Of a stretch of DNA of 64,000 bases, positions 27,620 to 35,612 are shown piece by piece. How positions within the stretch are numbered: the stretch's first letter is position 1; each line of letters starts with the position of its first letter. The DNA comes from Gemmatimonadetes bacterium T265. GTDB taxonomy: Bacteria; Gemmatimonadota; Gemmatimonadetes; Gemmatimonadales; Gemmatimonadaceae. The position numbers and the translations under genes are program-made. The DNA lies in contig BPUI01000001.1 of assembly GCA_019973575.1 (NCBI GenBank), positions 434,001-498,000 of the forward strand, read 5' to 3'. The notes beneath the pieces were generated by a model. It did not search any database, was not told where the DNA came from, and worked only from the letters and a program-made list of their open reading frames with translations.

Positions 27620-28956
27620 GCGCCCTCTCCGAATTCGGGCCGGACGCCGTGCCGGCCCCGCCGCCCGTCCCGGCGATCGTCGCCGCCGCGCTCGCCTCCG
27701 CGCCCGACGCGCACCTGCCCGCGCTGCGCGACTACGTGCGCGCCGAGGCGCACGACCGCCCCGGCGTCTACCGCATGCTCGGCGAGAGCGGCGAGGTGAT
27801 CTACGTCGGCAAGTCGAAGCACGTGCGCACCCGGCTGCTCTCGTACTTCCGCTGCGTCTACCCCGAGGAAAAGGGCGCGCGCATCCTCCGCGACGCGTGC
27901 CACCTGGAGTGGGAGTACACGCCGAGCGAGTTCGCCGCGCTGCTGCTGGAGCTACGCCTCATCAAGCGGCTGCGGCCGCGCTACAACGTCCTCATGAAGC
28001 GCGACGCGCGGCACTGGAGCTTCATCAAGCTCACGCGCGGCGCGGCGCCCAAGCTGCAGGTCGTCCGCGGCTCGACGGGGAGCGCGGACGGCGGCGTCTA
28101 CTACGGCCCGTTCCGCGGCGCCGACCAAGTGGCCGAGGCGGTGCGCGAGCTGAGCGACGCGTTAGGCCTGCGCGACTGCGCCAACGACGTGCCGATGCGC
28201 TTCGGCGACCAGCCCGACCTCTTCGCGGGCGCGGGCGTCCACGTGGCCGGCGTCACCCCGCGCGCCCCGCGCTGCATCCGCCACGAGATCAAGAAGTGCC
28301 TCGGGCCCTGCGTCGGCCTCTGCACGGTCGACGAGTACCGCGGGCGCGTCGGGCTCGCCCGCGCCTTCCTCGACGGGTCGGACGACGCCCCGCTCGCCGC
28401 GCTGCGGGCCGACATGGAGGCGAGCGCGGAGCGGCTCGAGTTCGAGCGCGCGGCGCACCTGCGCGACAAGGTGCGGCGGTTGGAGCTGCTGCAGGCGCAG
28501 TTCGACCGGCTGCGCTTCGCGGTCGAGACGCTCTCCTTCGCGTACGTCGTCCCGGGCGACCCGGGGCGCGTGCCGCAGCGGCGGCGCGGCGCCCCCGCAC
28601 CCGCCCCGCAGGAGGCGCCCGCCCGCGTCTACCTCGTGCGCCGCGGGCGCGTGCGGGCCGACCACCCGCTGCCGCACGACGCCGCGTCGGCCGCCGTGCT
28701 GGCCGAGGACGCGCGGCGGATCTACACGCCGCGCGAACGGATGCGCGGCGCGGTCCCGACGCACGAGGTCGACGAGCTGCTCCTCCTCTCGTCCTGGTTC
28801 CGCCACCGTGACGGCGAGCTCGGCCGCACGGCCCTCCCCCGCCACCTGCTGGCCCACGCGGCCGAGCCGGGGTGGTGGCAGGCCCGATTGGAGGCCGCGT
28901 CTAACGCGGTGCGCGCCGGCGGGGCGGACGACGTTCTGCTCGAGGACGCCGCGTAA
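27616..28956 (+). CDS. UvrC-like GIY-YIG nuclease (Cho-type, with UVR motif)
   Basis: 446 aa from the GTG at 27616, which overlaps the mutM stop. The GIY-YIG domain runs GVYRMLGESGEVIYVGKSK (about residues 49-67) to LLELRLIKRLRPRYNVLM. Conserved UvrC segments GGVYYGPFRG and CIRHEIKKCLGPCVGLC follow, then a UVR (UvrB-binding) helix ADMEASAERLEFERAAHLRD. The full UvrC C-terminal RNase H-like and HhH domains are absent, so the protein is shorter than UvrC (about 600 aa) but longer than E. coli Cho. It probably makes the 3' incision in a UvrAB-type repair or an auxiliary pathway. Confidence 0.9.
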   Translation: MSALSEFGPDAVPAPPPVPAIVAAALASAPDAHLPALRDYVRAEAHDRPGVYRMLGESGEVIYVGKSKHVRTRLLSYFRCVYPEEKGARILRDACHLEWEYTPSEFAALLLELRLIKRLRPRYNVLMKRDARHWSFIKLTRGAAPKLQVVRGSTGSADGGVYYGPFRGADQVAEAVRELSDALGLRDCANDVPMRFGDQPDLFAGAGVHVAGVTPRAPRCIRHEIKKCLGPCVGLCTVDEYRGRVGLARAFLDGSDDAPLAALRADMEASAERLEFERAAHLRDKVRRLELLQAQFDRLRFAVETLSFAYVVPGDPGRVPQRRRGAPAPAPQEAPARVYLVRRGRVRADHPLPHDAASAAVLAEDARRIYTPRERMRGAVPTHEVDELLLLSSWFRHRDGELGRTALPRHLLAHAAEPGWWQARLEAASNAVRAGGADDVLLEDAA

Positions 28957-29168
28957 GCGCAACCGCCCGCAGGACTTCCGGCCACGCGGGAGAACGCACT
29001 AAGGGTGGCCGTCGTCTTGCGTTTTCTCACGGGAGGCGACGCACAGCAACGAACGGACGGGCGCCGTTGAAACGCGCGCCCACACTCCGTCGTCCGCCGC
29101 GCAGGAACGCCCCCCGCCGGCCCTCCTGATCGCGCCGGCCCCACCCCCCCACCGGAGCGGAGCGACCA
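28957..29168. other. Intergenic, 212 bases
   Basis: Lies between the UvrC-like gene and a small ORF. Around 28990-29033 an imperfect pairing (GAGAACGC against GCGTTTTCTC) could act as a weak terminator. A CGGAGCGGAG run just before 29169 provides the ribosome-binding site of the next gene. Confidence 0.4.
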
Positions 29169-29408
29169 ATGGCAACGACCTGGCAGCCTCCCGACGCCGC
29201 GTGGGAGCCCGCGACCCTCGTCCAGTGTGTGTCGGTACGGCCGTGGCTGCTGATCCCCGGCGAGTCGGAGCCCGGCGGCTGCGATGACCTCACGCTCGGG
29301 CGGTACTACGAGCGGATCGGGGTCGAGGGAGACGGCGCGTTCTACCGGATCATCGACGATTCGGACGACGATTACCTATACCCCGCGTCGCACTTTCGCG
29401 TGGTTTGA
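29169..29408 (+). CDS. Small conserved-looking protein, function unknown
   Basis: 79 aa, ATG preceded by GGAGCGGAG. It is acidic and soluble, with WQPPDAAWEPATLVQCVSV, LLIPGESEPGGCDDLTLG and YRIIDDSDDDYLYPASHFRV. The ending (YRIIDDSxxDYLYPxxxF) resembles small SH3-like or regulatory proteins seen beside many unrelated genes, but I do not recognise a family. The stop codon is followed by a sequence that recurs after the BON gene at 55973. Confidence 0.6.
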   Translation: MATTWQPPDAAWEPATLVQCVSVRPWLLIPGESEPGGCDDLTLGRYYERIGVEGDGAFYRIIDDSDDDYLYPASHFRVV

Positions 29409-29458
29409 AGGGCGGGCCGGTTGAAGCGTCGGCGATGGGGCCGCTGAGGGAACGACCG
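29408..29458 (+). repeat. 3' repeat copy A (AAGGGCGGGCCGGTTG...)
   Basis: Starts in the stop codon of the small gene and shares two blocks with 55973-56023: AAGGGCGGG[C/T]CGGTTG and GGGCCGCTGA followed by a similar run ending ACCG. A small ACCG-CGAA-CGGT hairpin and TTTT follow, so transcription may end here. Confidence 0.55.
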
Positions 29459-29473
29459 CGAACGGTTTTAACA

Positions 29474-29968
29474 TCACAACTCGATTAATTCCGCTTCCGC
29501 CTTCCGGTCCTGCACGGTCAGCCGCGCGACGCACGGCACCAGGTCAAACCGCCGCGGCCCCGCCGCCCCCGGGTTCACCACCAACCGCCCGTCCGCCGCT
29601 CGCCACACGACCTGCTTGTGCGTGTGGCCGTACACGCACACGTCCGCGTCCGGATACGCCGCGTGCACGCGCTCCGGGTTCGGCCGTCCCAGTTCGTGCC
29701 CGTGCTGGACGTGCACCCGCAGCCCGCCGACCGTGACGTCGAGCGACGGCGCCAGCCACGGCACGCCGGGCGGGTCCGTGTTTCCGAACACCGCGCGCAC
29801 CGGCGCGATCGCGCCGAGCTCGGCGAGGAGTTCCGGCCCGCCGACGTCCCCCGCGTGGAGGATCAGCTCGACGCCGGCGAGCGCGTCGAACACGGCCGGG
29901 CGGAGGAGCCCGTGCGTGTCGGCGATGAGGCCGACGACGCAGACCGGCGGATCGTCAGGCGTGGACAT
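29474..29968 (-). CDS. YfcE/MJ0936-type metallophosphoesterase
   Basis: 164 aa. Motifs of calcineurin-like phosphoesterases appear in order: GLIADTHGLL (D-x-H), ILHAGDVGGPELL (GD), VFGNTDPPGV (GN-D), HVQHGHELG (GH) and VYGHTHKQVVW (GHTH). These proteins hydrolyse small phosphodiesters in vitro; the cell substrate is not known. The gene follows ubiE by 34 bases on the minus strand and is probably co-transcribed. Confidence 0.92.
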   Translation of the reverse strand: MSTPDDPPVCVVGLIADTHGLLRPAVFDALAGVELILHAGDVGGPELLAELGAIAPVRAVFGNTDPPGVPWLAPSLDVTVGGLRVHVQHGHELGRPNPERVHAAYPDADVCVYGHTHKQVVWRAADGRLVVNPGAAGPRRFDLVPCVARLTVQDRKAEAELIEL

Positions 29969-30002
29969 CGGGGCGCGCCTCGGCGCGCGTGGGGCCCCGC
30001 GG

Positions 30003-30797
30003 TCACGCGACTCCCACGTGGATCGCCGCGACGCCGAGCGTGAGCCGCTCCCAGCGCACCGCGGCGAAGCCCGCGGCGCGCATCCGATCGGCGAGGGCGG
30101 CCTCCGGCGGGAAGTGGGCCACCGACTCGGGCAGGTAGCGGTACGCCGTCCGGTGCCCGCTCACGAGCCCGCCGACCGCCGGCAGGACGCGGCGGAAGTA
30201 GGCGTGGTACGCCGCCCGCACGACCGCGTTGGGCGGCGTCGTGAACTCGAGGATCACGAACGACGCGCCCGGCCGGAGCACGCGCCGCACCTCGGCGAGC
30301 GCGGCGTCGAGCCCCGCGACGTTGCGGATCCCGAAGGCGACGATCGCGCCGTCGCACGACTCGTCCGCGAGCGGGAGCGCGACCGCGTCGGCCGCCACCG
30401 GGGCGAGCGCGGGCGCGCCCGTGCCAGGCGCGCCTGTCCGCGGCGCCTTGCCCGCGCCCGCGCGCAGCATCGGCTCGGCGAAGTCCGCGCCGACGATGAG
30501 CCCGCGGAACCCCGGCTGGCGCGCGAGCAGCGCACCGACGTCGAGCGTGCCCGCGCAGAGGTCGAGGTAGACGCCCTCCGGCCGATCGGTCCACGCGAGC
30601 GCGGCGAGCGCGCGCCGGCGCCAGCCGCGGTCGAGGTTGAGCGAGAGCAGGTGGTTCAGCAGGTCGTAGCGCGGCGCGATTTCGGAGAAGATGCGCTGCA
30701 CGTACGCCCGCTTCTCGCGCCCGCCGGCCGCCGCCGAGCGGACGAGGTCGGGGGCGCCGTCGCGGGCGCCGTCGGGCCGCGGCGTGGGAGACGACAT
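30003..30797 (-). CDS. ubiE: Demethylmenaquinone/ubiquinone methyltransferase
   Basis: 264 aa. The UbiE/COQ5 N-terminal signature is YVQRIFSEIAPRYDLLNHLLSLNLDRGWRRRAL, abbreviated here as IAPRYDLLNHLLSLNLDRGW. The SAM motif is VYLDLCAGTLDVGALLA, and the family motif SCDGAIVAFGIRNVAGLD follows. It methylates demethylmenaquinone in the final step of menaquinone synthesis (menG function); no ubiquinone genes are nearby. The start region lies divergent to the sigma gene at 30959. Confidence 0.95.
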   Translation of the reverse strand: MSSPTPRPDGARDGAPDLVRSAAAGGREKRAYVQRIFSEIAPRYDLLNHLLSLNLDRGWRRRALAALAWTDRPEGVYLDLCAGTLDVGALLARQPGFRGLIVGADFAEPMLRAGAGKAPRTGAPGTGAPALAPVAADAVALPLADESCDGAIVAFGIRNVAGLDAALAEVRRVLRPGASFVILEFTTPPNAVVRAAYHAYFRRVLPAVGGLVSGHRTAYRYLPESVAHFPPEAALADRMRAAGFAAVRWERLTLGVAAIHVGVA

Positions 30798-30840
30798 GCG
30801 CCGTAAGCTCGCTCGCTGGCCCGCGCGGTCGCCAGCCGCG

Positions 30841-30876
30841 GCGCGCGCACGAAGGCGCGCACGGAGGCGCGCACGG
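30841..30876 (+). repeat. 12-bp tandem repeat, three copies
   Basis: Units GCGCGCACGAAG, GCGCGCACGGAG and GCGCGCACGGGC stand head to tail in the divergent region between ubiE and the sigma gene, with a partial fourth. They lie 44 bases upstream of the ubiE ATG and about 80 before the sigma start, so they could be part of either promoter. Confidence 0.7.
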
Positions 30877-30958
30877 GCGCGCGGACGGCGCCGCGGCGTA
30901 CGGCGCGGCTACTTTGTGCCGGCTGCGACCCACGCGCGTCCCGGCCGCTTCTCCCCCC

Positions 30959-31570
30959 ATGCCCCCGCCGCCGCCCTCCCTCGACCTCGCCAACCTGCCC
31001 GATGCCGACGTCGTGCGGCTGGCGCAGGAAGGGCGCGAGCGCGCCTACCGCGAGCTCGTGCGGCGCTACGAGCGGCCGGTGTTCTCGCTCATCTACCGCA
31101 TGGTCCGCGACCGCGAAACGAGCGAGGACCTCGCGCAGGAGACCTTCGTCAAGATCCTCAACCACATCGACAAGTACAGCCCCGAGTTCAAGTTCTCGAG
31201 CTGGATCTTCAAGATCGCCAACAACGTCGCGATCGATCACCTGCGCCGGAAAACGCTCGACACGGTGAGCATGGACGGCTCGCCGCACGCGCGGACCGCG
31301 GCCGAAACGGCCGCCTCGGCGCTCGACATCGCGGCGCAGCAGGAGTCGGCCCTCGAGGAGTTGGAGGCGCGCGAGCTCGGCACGGCGATCGAGCGGGCCG
31401 TCGCGGACCTCCGGCCGATGTACCGGGCCTGCATCATGCTCCGGCACGTCGAGGGCCGCTCGTACGAGGAGATCGCCTCCGCGCTCGACCTGCCACTCGG
31501 CACCGTCAAGACCTACATCCACCGCGCCCGCCACGAGCTCCGCCGCGCGCTCGAAGGCACGCGCCAGTAA
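30959..31570 (+). CDS. ECF sigma factor (RpoE/SigW-like)
   Basis: 203 aa from the ATG at 30959; an upstream TTG at 30914 would add 15 unlikely residues. Region 2: EDLAQETFVKILNHIDKYSPEFKFSSWIFKIANNVAIDHLRRK. Only its core is quoted: SEDLAQETFVKIL and WIFKIANNVAIDHLRR. Region 4: LRPMYRACIMLRHVEGRSYE and IASALDLPLGTVKTYIHRAR, a clear helix-turn-helix. It is followed 85 bases later by a zinc-type anti-sigma gene and then a bactofilin-like membrane gene, so it probably controls an envelope response. Confidence 0.95.
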   Translation: MPPPPPSLDLANLPDADVVRLAQEGRERAYRELVRRYERPVFSLIYRMVRDRETSEDLAQETFVKILNHIDKYSPEFKFSSWIFKIANNVAIDHLRRKTLDTVSMDGSPHARTAAETAASALDIAAQQESALEELEARELGTAIERAVADLRPMYRACIMLRHVEGRSYEEIASALDLPLGTVKTYIHRARHELRRALEGTRQ

Positions 31571-31655
31571 CCCGGGCCGTCGTGCCCACGCCCACGCCGC
31601 CTGCTCTGAAACCCGACGTCCCGCCCCGGCGTACGCCCTGTCGACCTCCCGTTCC

Positions 31656-32252
31656 GTGAACCGCCACCTGCTCCCCGACGAGTTCGACCTGCTGGTCGAC
31701 GCCGAATCCGGTCTCGAATCCGGGTTCGGCGTGGCGCCGCTACGCGCGCACGTGCGGGAGTGCGCCACGTGTCGGGCCGAACTCGAGCAGGCGGAGGCGC
31801 TCGCCGCGACGCTCGACGTGTTGCCACACTTCGCGCCGTCCGTCGGGTTCGCGGACCGCGTGATGGCCGACGTCCAGGTGTTCGAGCCGTGGCACGTCGC
31901 GCTCGCCGACACCGTGCGGCGGCTCGTGCCCGCGTCCCCCCCGCTGCGCGCGCTCGCCGCCGGCGGCGTGCTCGCGATGGGCACGCTGCTCACGACGGTC
32001 ACGCTCTGGGTGCTGGCGCGCGCCGACGTACTCGCCTTCACGACCGACGCGGCCGCCGCGCACCTCCGCGGCGTGCTCTGGGACGGGCTCCGCGGCTTCG
32101 TCACGGCCCTCGCCGGCACGCCCGCGACCTCGGCGGGCGCACTCGCGGCCGCGCTCGGGATGCTCGTCGTCGCCTTCGCGCTCGCCGGCACCGGGCTGCG
32201 CGCGGCCGCGGCGGCGAGCCGGCGGATCGAGTCACCCTCGAGCGAGCCATGA
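31656..32252 (+). CDS. Anti-sigma factor, zinc-finger type, membrane
   Basis: 198 aa with a GTG start. The N-terminal cytoplasmic part holds the ZAS motif HVRECATCRAELEQAEALA (H-x3-C-x2-C), which binds zinc and clamps ECF sigma factors. Two hydrophobic segments follow, near residues 103-125 (AAGGVLAMGTLLTTVTLWVLA) and 160-180 (LAAALGMLVVAFALAGTGL). The first quoted segment is trimmed to keep only its core. Position next to the sigma gene makes it the cognate regulator. Its stop overlaps the next ATG (ATGA). Confidence 0.9.
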   Translation: MNRHLLPDEFDLLVDAESGLESGFGVAPLRAHVRECATCRAELEQAEALAATLDVLPHFAPSVGFADRVMADVQVFEPWHVALADTVRRLVPASPPLRALAAGGVLAMGTLLTTVTLWVLARADVLAFTTDAAAAHLRGVLWDGLRGFVTALAGTPATSAGALAAALGMLVVAFALAGTGLRAAAAASRRIESPSSEP

Positions 32253-33238
32253 CGGCGGCGATGGGCGACGCGCACCAGGCCAACGTGCCGACGGCCGAAT
32301 CGGCGCCGTCCGGAGGCCTTGCCGTGCCGGCGGGCGTCACCCAGCCGGGGAGCGTGATCCTCGTCCGCGGGCCGGTCGACGTCTACGGGACCGTCAAGGG
32401 CGACGTGCTCACCATCGCCGGCGACGTCGTCGTCCATCCGGGGGCGCACGTTGACGGCACCGTCGCGAGCCTGCTCGGCCACGCGACCCGCCTCGACCGC
32501 ACGTCGGCGGCGATCCCGGATGCGAGCGCCGCCCCCGCCGTACCGCCCACGCTCGCCGCGGCGCTCGGCGTGCCATTCGGCTGGTTCCTCCTGCTCGCCG
32601 CGCTCGGCGCCGCGGTCGCGACGCGGGCCGACCGTCAGCTGCGCGCCGTCCGTGAACTGGTCGAGCAGCACCCCGCGCGCGCGCTCGGCGCCGGGATCGC
32701 CGGCCAGCTGCTCGTCGTGCCGGTGCTCGTCCTGATCGCCGCCGCGCTCGCCGCGACCCTCATCGGGATCGTCGCCATCCCGCTCGCGGTCGTCGTGTTC
32801 ATCGCCGCCGCCGCCGGGCTCGCGACGCTCGGCTTCCTCGCCGCGGCCGCGGTGCTCGGGCGCGCGCTGATCGCGCGGACGCCGGCGGGATCGGCCGCGG
32901 CAGCGCCTCGCTCGCCGCGGCCGGTGCTCTTTGGACTCGGCGCGTTCCTCGCGCTCTGGCTGCTCGCGGGCGCGCTCGCCGGCGTGCCGGGCGCGGCGCT
33001 CGTCACGCGGACGCTCGCCGTGGCCGCGACCTGGCTCGCACTGAGCGCGGGGTTCGGCGCCGCGCTCCTGACGCGCGCCGGCACCGCCACCGGACGCCGC
33101 CGCGCGGGCACGGCCGGGGTCGCCGACACGCTCGTCACCGAGCGCGGCGTGGTGCCCGCGTGGCAGACGCCGACGCCGATCGCCACGCTCGTCGCCGCAC
33201 GGTCGAGCGCGTCCGTTCCCACCGGGCGGCTCGACTGA
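32249..33238 (+). CDS. Bactofilin-like/polymer-forming domain membrane protein
   Basis: 329 aa from the ATG at 32249, which overlaps the anti-sigma stop. Residues about 35-80 are a short right-handed beta-helix-like segment (ILVRGPVDVYGTVKGDVLTI, then GDVVVHPGAHVDGTVASLL) as in bactofilin/polymer-forming proteins. The rest holds about six hydrophobic helices (FGWFLLLAALGAAVATR, LLVVPVLVLIAAALAATLIG, VLFGLGAFLALWLLAGAL). The protein could shape or sense the envelope; as part of the sigma operon it may be its output or a co-regulator. Confidence 0.82.
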   Translation: MTAAMGDAHQANVPTAESAPSGGLAVPAGVTQPGSVILVRGPVDVYGTVKGDVLTIAGDVVVHPGAHVDGTVASLLGHATRLDRTSAAIPDASAAPAVPPTLAAALGVPFGWFLLLAALGAAVATRADRQLRAVRELVEQHPARALGAGIAGQLLVVPVLVLIAAALAATLIGIVAIPLAVVVFIAAAAGLATLGFLAAAAVLGRALIARTPAGSAAAAPRSPRPVLFGLGAFLALWLLAGALAGVPGAALVTRTLAVAATWLALSAGFGAALLTRAGTATGRRRAGTAGVADTLVTERGVVPAWQTPTPIATLVAARSSASVPTGRLD

Positions 33239-33365
33239 CCGCCGGCGTGCGGCGCGCCCCACGCCGCACCTGGCCTGTCGCTTGCCCGATGACCGGGTTG
33301 GGCCGTCCGGATCGGGCGCCCCGACGGGCCGGCCGCACGCGCCGGCGTTCTCGGAGCCACGGCGC

Positions 33366-34310
33366 ATGGAAATCAAAGGCTACCGCCTCGGACCGCTGCT
33401 GAAGAAGGTCGGCGCGCAGATCATCGCCGACGACGTCATCGACCTCGCGGCCCAGACGGCGTACTACTTCTTCTTCTCGCTCTTCCCGATCTTCCTGTTC
33501 CTGGCGCCGCTGCTCGCGCTCGTCGGCGACAAGCAGAAGACGTTCACGTTCCTGCTGACGCAGCTGTCGCGCGCCGTCCCGGGCGACGCGTTCGCGCTGG
33601 TGCAGAACGTCGTCAAGGACGTCGTGTTCTCGCCGAGCGCGCCGGGGGTCGTGTCGGTCGGGGCGCTGCTCGCGCTCTGGTCGGGGTCGAACGTGTTCAG
33701 CGGGCTGATGGCCGCGCTCAACATGGTCTACAAGCACAGCAACGACGACCCACGGCCGTACTGGAAGCGGAAGCTGATCGCGCTCGCGTGTTTGTTAGGC
33801 GTGGGGCTCCTGTTCATCCTCGCGACGACCGTGCTGCTCTTCGGCCCGAACGTGGTCGACTGGGTCGGCGACCACGTCGGGCTCGGGAGCACGGCGCGCG
33901 CGCTCTGGAACCTCGCGCAGTTCCCGATCGCGGGCGTCATCGTGACGGCCACCGCGTTCATCGTCTTCAAGGTTCTCCCCGACGCGAAGCAGCGGAACTC
34001 GCACGTGCTGGTCGCGTCGGTCGTGACGACGGTGCTCTGGCTAATCGTCACGCTCGCGTTCCGGATCTACGTGCAGCGGTTCGGCGATTACAACAAGACG
34101 TACGGCACGATCGGCGGGGCGATCGTGCTGCTCACCTGGATGTACCTGTCGTCGCTCGCGCTGCTCGCGGGGGCGGAGCTGGCGGCGGAGCTGATGCACG
34201 GGACGGGCGCGACGAAGTCGCGGGCGGGGCACCTGTACGGCGACCGGATCTCGACGGGGGGGCCGACGGACGCGCCGTCGCTGGGAGGGGAGAAGAAGGC
34301 GACGGCCTAA
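33366..34310 (+). CDS. YihY/UPF0761-family membrane protein
   Basis: 314 aa from the ATG at 33366. Hallmarks are AQTAYYFFFSLFPIFLFLAP, LWSGSNVFSGLMAALNMVY, and the C-terminal GDYNKTYGTIGGAIVLLTWM and LLAGAELAAELMHG. Six to seven membrane helices are evident. The family was once called ribonuclease BN, but it is an inner-membrane protein of unknown role, and no nuclease activity should be assumed. The TAA stop lies in a GTTAGGC motif (34305-34311). Confidence 0.93.
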   Translation: MEIKGYRLGPLLKKVGAQIIADDVIDLAAQTAYYFFFSLFPIFLFLAPLLALVGDKQKTFTFLLTQLSRAVPGDAFALVQNVVKDVVFSPSAPGVVSVGALLALWSGSNVFSGLMAALNMVYKHSNDDPRPYWKRKLIALACLLGVGLLFILATTVLLFGPNVVDWVGDHVGLGSTARALWNLAQFPIAGVIVTATAFIVFKVLPDAKQRNSHVLVASVVTTVLWLIVTLAFRIYVQRFGDYNKTYGTIGGAIVLLTWMYLSSLALLAGAELAAELMHGTGATKSRAGHLYGDRISTGGPTDAPSLGGEKKATA

Positions 34311-34649
34311 CGCTTAATCCGCCTCGCACTTCTCGCGGGATTCGGCCCGGACTCGCCGCGGTCGCCGGGACGGAGTGCGCCGCGGGACGTTCGGGGCGGG
34401 AAGGGTGACACCCACGGCGCCCGTACCGCGGCGCGACAGCGGCGGCCGGGTCGGGCACGGCCGGGGAGAGAACTTGCCCCACCCGGGTCGTGCCGTCAGC
34501 CGCTCGTCCCGTCCCGTGGCCCCGCTCCGCTGGCTCTGCCCCGCCCGGTCCGGCACCGCCCCAACGACCCGCCCGCGTGCGCCCACATCGCACGCCCGCC
34601 CACCCACGCCCTACCCGCCCCGAACGCTCCCGCGACGCACTCCGGCACG
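34311..34649. other. Convergent intergenic region, 339 bases
   Basis: Lies between the YihY stop and the stop of the SAM-hydrolase gene. It is C-rich on the plus strand in its second half (many CCC/CCG runs, 34500-34640). Open frames across it have no recognisable family and look like composition artefacts. No clear terminator is seen. Confidence 0.5.
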
Positions 34650-35411
34650 TCACCCACGGTAGAGCACGACGTTCGTCCCCCTCCTCATCCCCAGCACCGC
34701 CGCCGCACTTCCGTCCCGCACTGCGACCTCCAGCAACCCGTTCGACCCCGCGAGCGCCACCGCCTCTCCCGTCCCGACGTCCGCGTACACCCTCCGGATC
34801 GGCACCGCCCGCTCCCCCACGCGCACCGCCCCTCCCGGCGCAGCCGTCGCCCCGCTCGCCACGAGGTTGGTGATCGCGTTCCCGAAGCGGTCGACCGAGA
34901 TGACGACGCCCTCGATCCCCCCGTCCGCGAGCCGCCGCGCCTCGGGCGTGCGGCGCAGCACCGGCCCGTCGGCCGGACTGCCTAACGCGTCGAGCGGTAC
35001 TCCCCCGGCGAGCCGCGCGGCGGCGGGGGCGAAGACGTCGCGCCCGTGGAACGTCGCCGCGCTGCGCGCCGGGACCGGCAGCCGCACCGCGCGCGCGCCG
35101 GCGCGGAGCAGCGCGGGCGTGAGCACCCCGTTGTCCGGCCCGACGAGCCACCTCCCCTCGCTCCCCACGGCGATCGCGGCGCGCTCGGTCCCGACGCCCG
35201 GGTCGACGACGACGAGGTGCACCGTCCCGGGCGGGTAGCGCAGCCAGTAGCGCGCGAGCGCCAGGCGCGCGCCGTCCACGTCCTGCGGCGCGAGGTCGTG
35301 GGCCGCGTCGACCAGTGTCGCGCCGGGCGCCTCGGTCAGCAGCACCCCCTTTACCTCGGCGACGTAGCCGTCGGCGGTGCCGAAGTCGGTGAGGAGGGTG
35401 ATGAGCGGCAT
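34650..35411 (-). CDS. SAM hydrolase (DUF62, S-adenosyl-L-methionine hydroxide adenosyltransferase)
   Basis: 253 aa from the ATG at 35411 (MPLITLLTDFGTADGYVAE). The family core appears as GTVHLVVVDPGVGTERAAIA, LVGPDNGVLTPAL, FHGRDVFAPAAARLA, ISVDRFGNAITNL and a closing GSNGLLEVAVRDG. The DUF62 proteins fold like bacterial fluorinase and chlorinase but lack their halide loop and cleave SAM with water into adenosine and methionine. The halogenase loop insertion is not visible, so halide chemistry is not supported. The role of SAM hydrolysis in the cell is unresolved. Confidence 0.9.
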   Translation of the reverse strand: MPLITLLTDFGTADGYVAEVKGVLLTEAPGATLVDAAHDLAPQDVDGARLALARYWLRYPPGTVHLVVVDPGVGTERAAIAVGSEGRWLVGPDNGVLTPALLRAGARAVRLPVPARSAATFHGRDVFAPAAARLAGGVPLDALGSPADGPVLRRTPEARRLADGGIEGVVISVDRFGNAITNLVASGATAAPGGAVRVGERAVPIRRVYADVGTGEAVALAGSNGLLEVAVRDGSAAAVLGMRRGTNVVLYRG

Positions 35412-35438
35412 GCGGGTGACCTCGACCGGGGAGGAGTG

Positions 35439-35567
35439 TGTCATCCTGAGCGCAGCGAAGGATCTTCTGCCCCTGCTGTTGGGCTGTACGGGACGCGCCG
35501 GCGCCGGCCTGACGGCACGCCGCTCCACGTCTCGCACGCAAGATCCTTCGCTGCGCTCAGGATGACA
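35439..35567. repeat. Inverted-repeat pair, TGTCATCCTGAG variant
   Basis: Arms 35439-35464 and 35542-35567 are perfectly complementary over 26 bases and separated by 77 bases. The pair fills most of the gap between the MATE exporter stop (35613) and the SAM-hydrolase start (35411). The sequence of the arms is identical to the pair at 25278. Confidence 0.92.
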
Positions 35568-35612
35568 CTAAACCCCGGTGCGCCGCCTTACACCCTCCCG
35601 GTCCCGCACTCC

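Noticed and set aside
33366-34310. Ribonuclease BN
   Set aside because: The old family name came from a misassignment; the protein is an integral membrane protein with no nuclease motif.
34650-35411. Fluorinase or chlorinase
   Set aside because: The protein has the common fold, but I see no halogenase-specific loop; the hydroxide-adding SAM hydrolase subgroup fits.
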